DNA of 64,000 nucleotides. It comes from Conexibacter woesei Iso977N (GTDB lineage: Bacteria; Actinomycetota; Thermoleophilia; Solirubrobacterales; Solirubrobacteraceae). The notes below the pieces were generated by a model that searched no databases, had not been told where the DNA came from, and saw only the letters and a list, made by a program, of their open reading frames with translations. Below are positions 59,850 through 64,000 of this stretch, in pieces. Each line of letters begins with the position of its first letter. Positions within the stretch are counted from its first letter, which is position 1. Made by a program: the position numbers and the translations under genes. The stretch is from contig NZ_AUKG01000002.1 in assembly GCF_000424625.1 (NCBI RefSeq), forward strand, positions 124,001 to 188,000, given 5' to 3'.

Positions 59850-61400
59850 TTAGATCGCCCGCCAGCGCGCGCCGGCCTCGAGCAGCCGCTCGGCCTCGGC
59901 CGGCCCCTGGGTCCCGGCCTCGTACTGCGGCAGCGGCCCCGGCGTCGCCTCCCACTTCCTCACGATCGGGTCGCAGATCTCCCACTGCGCCTCGACCTCG
60001 TCGTTGCGGGTGAAGAGCGTGGCGTCGCCGCGCATCGCGTCGAGGATCAGCCGCTCGTAGGCCTCGGGCGACTGCGACATGAACGACGTGCCGTACAAGA
60101 ACTCCATGTTGACCGGCCGGATCCGCATCCGCGTGCCTGGGATCTTCGCGCCGAGCGACAGCGACACGCCCTCGTTGGGTTGCATCGTCAGGATCAGCTG
60201 GTTCGGGCGGACGCCGACCGAGCCCTCCTGCTGGAAGGCGAGGTGCGGCACCGGCTTCAAGGTGATGGCGATCTCCGTCACCTTGCGCGCCAGCGACTTG
60301 CCGGTGCGCAGGTAGAACGGGACGCCCGCCCAGCGCCAGTTGTCGATCTCCAGCCGCAGCGCCGCGTAGGTCTCCGTGTTGGAGTCCGACGGCACGCCGT
60401 CCTCCTGCAGGTAGCCCTTGACGTCGACGCCGCCGATCGTCCCCGGCCCGTACTGGGCCCGGACCGCGATCTCGTCGACCGTCGCCTCCGTCGGCTTCAG
60501 GACCGACCGCAGGACCTTGACCTTCTCGTCGCGGATCTCGTCGGCCGCGAAGTGCACCGGCGGCTCCATCGCCACGTTGCACAGCAGCTGGAGCATGTGG
60601 TTCTGCACCAGGTCGCGCAGCGCGCCCGCGTTGTCGTAGTAGCCCGCGCGCGTCCCGATCGTCAGGTCCTCGGCCGCGGTGATCTCGATGCGGTCGATGT
60701 AGTTGCGGTTCCACACCGGCTCGAAGAGGCCGTTGGCGAACCGGAACGCCATGACGTTCTGAACGGTCTCCTTGCCCAAGTAGTGGTCGATGCGGAAGAG
60801 CTGCCTCTCCTCGAAGACCGACAGGACCCTGCGGTTGAGGTCCTTCGCCTCGGCCAGCGTGGTTCCGAACGGCTTCTCGATGATCGCCCGGACCTCGGCG
60901 CCCTCGTGCGCGTTGAGCGCGTGGTTGCCCAGCTGCCCGATGATCACCGGGAAGAACTCCGGCGCCGTCGAGAGGTAGAACGCGCGGTTCAGCGGCTGGC
61001 CGGCCGCGTCGTCGAAGGCGTCGAGGTGCCTGCCGAGCTCCTCATAAACCGAGTCCTCGTCGAACGTGCCCGCGACGTAGCGGACGTTGGCGAGCAACTC
61101 CTTCAGCACGGTCTCGTCCGGCGGGCGGCGCGAGAACTGCCTGATCGCCTCGGCCGCCTGCTCGGCGAACTCCTCGTGGGCCATCTCGCTGCGCGACGAC
61201 GCGATCAGGTTGAAGCGCTCGGGCAGCGCGCCCTCGTGGGCCAGGTTGTAGATCGCCGGGAGGAGCCTGCGACGGGCGAGGTCGCCCGTCGCGCCGAAGA
61301 GCACCAGCGTCGTGGGGTGGACCGGAAGCCGCTCGAGCCCTTCGACGAGCGGGTTGTCCTGCTCCGGCTCGTTGCCGAGCCTGACGTCGGTGGTCGCCAT
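59850..61400 (-). CDS. zwf: Glucose-6-phosphate dehydrogenase
   Basis: A 516-residue enzyme catalysing the first oxidative step of the pentose-phosphate pathway. The dinucleotide loop is GATGDLARR (near 35-43). The active-site RIDHYLGKE contains the catalytic histidine and lysine. Substrate and family blocks include EKPFGT and NHMLQLL. It starts at ATG 61400, 8 nt from the gnd stop. The neighbouring opcA confirms the actinobacterial arrangement. Confidence 0.97.
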   Translation of the reverse strand: MATTDVRLGNEPEQDNPLVEGLERLPVHPTTLVLFGATGDLARRRLLPAIYNLAHEGALPERFNLIASSRSEMAHEEFAEQAAEAIRQFSRRPPDETVLKELLANVRYVAGTFDEDSVYEELGRHLDAFDDAAGQPLNRAFYLSTAPEFFPVIIGQLGNHALNAHEGAEVRAIIEKPFGTTLAEAKDLNRRVLSVFEERQLFRIDHYLGKETVQNVMAFRFANGLFEPVWNRNYIDRIEITAAEDLTIGTRAGYYDNAGALRDLVQNHMLQLLCNVAMEPPVHFAADEIRDEKVKVLRSVLKPTEATVDEIAVRAQYGPGTIGGVDVKGYLQEDGVPSDSNTETYAALRLEIDNWRWAGVPFYLRTGKSLARKVTEIAITLKPVPHLAFQQEGSVGVRPNQLILTMQPNEGVSLSLGAKIPGTRMRIRPVNMEFLYGTSFMSQSPEAYERLILDAMRGDATLFTRNDEVEAQWEICDPIVRKWEATPGPLPQYEAGTQGPAEAERLLEAGARWRAI

Positions 61401-61408
61401 TGGTGCCT

Positions 61409-62341
61409 CTAGCCGTCGGCGCGCCGCTGGACGGCGTGCCCGCCGAACTGGTTGCGCAGCGCCGCGTTGACCTTGGCGGCGAAGTCGCCGCGGCCCTGGG
61501 ACTGGTAGCGCTCGTACAGCGCGGCCGTGATGACCGGCATCGGGATCCGCTTCTCGACCGCGTCCTCCACGGTCCAGCGGCCCTCGCCGGACTCGGCGAC
61601 GACGGGCTCCAGCGCCTCGAGGTCGTTGCCCTCGAGCTCGAACGCGCGCGCGGCGAGCTCGCACAGCCAGGACCGGACGACCGACCCGCGCATCCAGAGG
61701 TGCGCGATCTTCGCGTTGTCCAACTTGAACTCGGACGCGTCGAAGAGGTTGAAGCCCTCGGCGTAGGACTGCATCATCCCGTACTCGATGCCGTTGTGCA
61801 CCATCTTGACGTAGTGGCCGGCGCCGGTCGGGCCCATGTGGCCCCAGCCCGGGCCGTGCTCCTCATCCGGCGGCGGCGCCAGGATGTCGAGGAACGGCTT
61901 GAGGCGCCTGATCGCCGGGTTCGGGCCGCCGACCATCATGCAGTAGCCGACCTCCAGGCCCCAGACACCGCCGGACGTCCCGACGTCCACGTAGTTGATG
62001 CCGAGCTTCCTGAGCTCCTTGCCCCGCGCCATGTCGTCGGTCCACTTGGAGTTGCCGCCGTCGATGATCGTGTCGCCCTTGTCCAACAACTTGGCGAGCT
62101 TGTCGACGGTCTGCTGGGTCGGGTCGCCGGCCGGGACCATGATCCAGACCAGGCGCGGCGCCTCGAGCTTCTTGACGAGGTCGGCCAGCGACTTCGCGCC
62201 GACCGCGCCCTTCTTGACGGTGTTGTCGATCGCGCCCGCGTCGAAGTCGAACGTGACGACCTCGTGCTCGGAGTCGCGCTTGATGCGGGCGACCATGTTG
62301 CCGCCCATCTTGCCGAGGCCGATGAAGCCGATCTGCGCCAT
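61409..62341 (-). CDS. gnd: 6-phosphogluconate dehydrogenase, decarboxylating, short type
   Basis: A 310-residue enzyme, much shorter than the roughly 470-residue NADP type, and like the short, usually NAD-preferring GntZ/YqeC-type enzymes. The cofactor loop is GLGKMGGNM (7-15); D31-F-D after the second strand favours NAD. DGGNSKW and VKMVHNGIEYG carry substrate and catalytic residues. It lies in the pentose-phosphate operon, 3 nt after pgi and 8 nt before zwf. Cofactor preference is inferred from length and the acidic residue. Confidence 0.92.
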   Translation of the reverse strand: MAQIGFIGLGKMGGNMVARIKRDSEHEVVTFDFDAGAIDNTVKKGAVGAKSLADLVKKLEAPRLVWIMVPAGDPTQQTVDKLAKLLDKGDTIIDGGNSKWTDDMARGKELRKLGINYVDVGTSGGVWGLEVGYCMMVGGPNPAIRRLKPFLDILAPPPDEEHGPGWGHMGPTGAGHYVKMVHNGIEYGMMQSYAEGFNLFDASEFKLDNAKIAHLWMRGSVVRSWLCELAARAFELEGNDLEALEPVVAESGEGRWTVEDAVEKRIPMPVITAALYERYQSQGRGDFAAKVNAALRNQFGGHAVQRRADG

Positions 62342-62344
62342 GGT

Positions 62345-63955
62345 CTACAGGTTCTCCTTGATGGTGCGCAGCGCCGCGACCGGGTCGCCGCGGAGCACGA
62401 TCCGCTCCGCCGGCAGGCCGTGGTCGCGCAGGACGAGCAGGTCGCCGTCCGCCTGTGCGCGCTTGAGGGTCTCGAAGGACGACGGGTCCCCACCCGGGAT
62501 CTCCACGTCGTCGTCAGCAACATGTAGCAGTTGCAGGAAGCGCCCGTCCGGGCGGCCGCCCTTGTGCAGCTGGCCGGTCGAGTGCAGGTACCGGGGGCCG
62601 TAGCCGAAGGTGGTGGCCATCGTGGTCCGGTCGCGCAGCTTGGCGCGCACGTCCTCGATCTCGCCGTCGAACTCCGGCGTGGGGGCGAGGTAGCCCTGGA
62701 TCGCCAGGTAGGACGGCGGGCCGTCGCCGAGCAGCTTCGCGAGCGCGGCGGCGTCGGCCTCCGCGATCTCCGGCGGCGCGCCGAGGGCCAGCACTTCCTT
62801 GGTCTTGTCCTTGGCCGACTGCACGTTGGGCTGGTCGAAGGGGTTGATCTCCAGCACCCAGCCGGCGACCGCGGTCGCGAACTCGAAGAGCAGCATGATG
62901 CGGCCGAGATCGGCCGCGCCGTGAGCGGGAATGGTGATCACGGGTTGGCCCGCGTCGATCAGGCGCTGCACCGCGCCGGCGTCGGCCGGATGGTGCGACG
63001 CGTCGTGCAGGTGCACGAACACGCGGTCGTTGCCGTAGGCCTCGGGCGCGCCGATCGGCTCGTCGGCGACGGGCAGGATGCCCTTGCCGTGCTTGCCGGT
63101 GGACTCGGCGATCAGCTGCTCGACCCACAACCCGTAGGACTCGATCGGCGGGTCGACGAGGAACGTCAGCTTGTCGCGCCCGGCCAGCGACAGCTCGCCG
63201 AGGTGCGCGCCGAGCCACAGGCCCGGGTTGTTGGAGGCGTCGCTCTCGCGCAGCGCGCCCTCCAGCTCGGCGGCGCCGCCGAGCAAGGCCTTCAGGTCGG
63301 CGCCCAGCAGGGCGGCCGGGACGATCCCGAAGTACGACAGCGCGCTGTAGCGCCCGCCGATGTTGGGGTCGTTGAGGAAGACGCGCCGGAACCCGCGCTC
63401 CTCGCCCAGCGCGGCGAGGCCCGAGCCCGGGTCGGTCACGGCGACGAACTGCGCGCCGTTGCCGCCGGTCTTCTCCCAGAAGTAGTGGAAGGCCGACAGC
63501 GTCTCGATCGTCCCGCCGGACTTCGACGAGACCACGAACAGCGCCGTGCTCAGGTCGATCTCGGCCTCGACGTCGCGGACGGCGTCGGCGTCGGTCGAGT
63601 CCAGCACGTGCAGGATCAGCCCGTCGGCGTGGGTGCCGAACGAGCGCCGGAAGACCTCGGGCGCCAGCGACGAGCCGCCCATGCCGAGCACGACCGCCTC
63701 GGTCAGCCCGTCCGCCCGCGCCTGCGACGCGAAGGCCCTGAGGTCGTCGGCCTCGGCGAGCACGCGGTCGTGGACGTCGAGCCAGCCGAGCCGGTTGGAC
63801 ACCTCCGGCTGGCCGGCCGGGCCCCAGAGGGTGTCGTCGATCCTGAAGATGCGCGCCGCGACGTCATCGTCGGCGGCACGGGCGAGGCGCGCGTCGATCG
63901 CCGGGGCGTAGGCCTCCGGGATCGACGCGTCGAGCCCAGCGGGGGTCCCGCTCAC
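62345..63955 (-). CDS. pgi: Glucose-6-phosphate isomerase
   Basis: A 536-residue SIS-fold enzyme interconverting glucose 6-phosphate and fructose 6-phosphate. VLGMGGSSLAPEVFRR and VVSSKSGGTIET are the phosphate-binding loops. Its GTG start overlaps the preceding stop as GTGA (63952-63955). In some actinobacteria this isomerase is fused with transaldolase; here the adjacent end of a transaldolase-like gene is separate. The protein is more divergent than the standard PGI and resembles the isomerase half of those fusions. Confidence 0.93.
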   Translation of the reverse strand: MSGTPAGLDASIPEAYAPAIDARLARAADDDVAARIFRIDDTLWGPAGQPEVSNRLGWLDVHDRVLAEADDLRAFASQARADGLTEAVVLGMGGSSLAPEVFRRSFGTHADGLILHVLDSTDADAVRDVEAEIDLSTALFVVSSKSGGTIETLSAFHYFWEKTGGNGAQFVAVTDPGSGLAALGEERGFRRVFLNDPNIGGRYSALSYFGIVPAALLGADLKALLGGAAELEGALRESDASNNPGLWLGAHLGELSLAGRDKLTFLVDPPIESYGLWVEQLIAESTGKHGKGILPVADEPIGAPEAYGNDRVFVHLHDASHHPADAGAVQRLIDAGQPVITIPAHGAADLGRIMLLFEFATAVAGWVLEINPFDQPNVQSAKDKTKEVLALGAPPEIAEADAAALAKLLGDGPPSYLAIQGYLAPTPEFDGEIEDVRAKLRDRTTMATTFGYGPRYLHSTGQLHKGGRPDGRFLQLLHVADDDVEIPGGDPSSFETLKRAQADGDLLVLRDHGLPAERIVLRGDPVAALRTIKENL

Positions 63956-64000
63956 GCGATCGCCTTCCGCTTCTCGTCGATGCCTTCGAGCAGCTTGGTC
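63952..64000 (-). CDS. tal: Probable transaldolase, last 15 codons
   Basis: Only the end of the gene is in the window, reading TKLLEGIDEKRKAIA then TGA, overlapping pgi as GTGA. The amphipathic LLxGIxxKR ending is usual for transaldolase, and tal-pgi is a common order in actinobacteria. The identification rests on context more than on sequence. Confidence 0.5.
   Translation of the reverse strand, partial: TKLLEGIDEKRKAIA

Noticed and set aside
1-64000. Prophage, integrative element, insertion sequence, toxin-antitoxin or defence island
   Set aside because: I saw no transposase, integrase, phage structural gene, restriction or CRISPR gene, and no tRNA-flanked direct repeats. Gene content is mainly housekeeping and lineage-typical accessory genes.

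Overview
The window is GC-rich, densely packed bacterial chromosome with no rRNA, tRNA, prophage, insertion sequence or CRISPR array that I could recognise. The gene content points to an actinobacterium: OpcA beside zwf, egtB/egtD, an SigB/F-type sigma factor, MmpL, a c-di-AMP riboswitch in front of an NlpC/P60 wall hydrolase, and many GTG/TTG starts. The style (DUF2600 cyclase, RTX-repeat secreted proteins, several GGDEF proteins, GADH-type GMC complex) fits the Thermoleophilia/Solirubrobacterales best; this placement is inference.

Layout. 1-2664: a PadR-ABC operon, a peroxiredoxin and an M20 peptidase. 2745-7352: riboswitch plus secreted wall hydrolase, a LOG protein, and a beta-propeller/RTX protein. 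7350-7836: a 154-bp tandem repeat. 7837-14212 (minus strand): a winged-helix regulator, a DUF2600 terpene-cyclase-like gene, and a PadR-led ABC exporter with one normal and one degenerate ATPase. 14308-20224: arfB, a GGDEF-EAL protein, a sigma factor, a fatty acyl-CoA ligase and a cold-shock gene. 20292-25149: rhodanese, chemoreceptor, GNAT, DUF6458, acyl-CoA dehydrogenase, zincin. 25461-29370: a GntR-led operon with a split GMC oxidoreductase and two unknown proteins, like a set I remember from Mycobacterium. 29396-33239: two-component system, then thiolase and SRPBCC behind a long leader. 33403-39789: hydrolases and secreted proteins (copper/PKD, M1 peptidase, CAP-like). 39803-46502: diguanylate cyclase, egtBD, TetR-MFS pair, secreted propeller. 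46586-54859: GH15, MmpL, and a three-gene GMC/subunit 3/cytochrome c complex. 54946-64000: a membrane GGDEF protein, a phosphatase, then a pentose-phosphate block (tal, pgi, gnd, zwf, opcA, pgl) interrupted by an oppositely oriented RHH-DUF4097 pair.

The most interesting non-coding signals are: the c-di-AMP riboswitch; two identical 22-nt hairpins in the thiolase leader with a 16-bp perfect palindrome upstream; and a dispersed intergenic repeat family, two members of which begin at the stop codon of the preceding gene with TAACCGCGG. Several genes also have a -10-like hexamer 6-9 nt before the start codon, suggesting leaderless transcripts.
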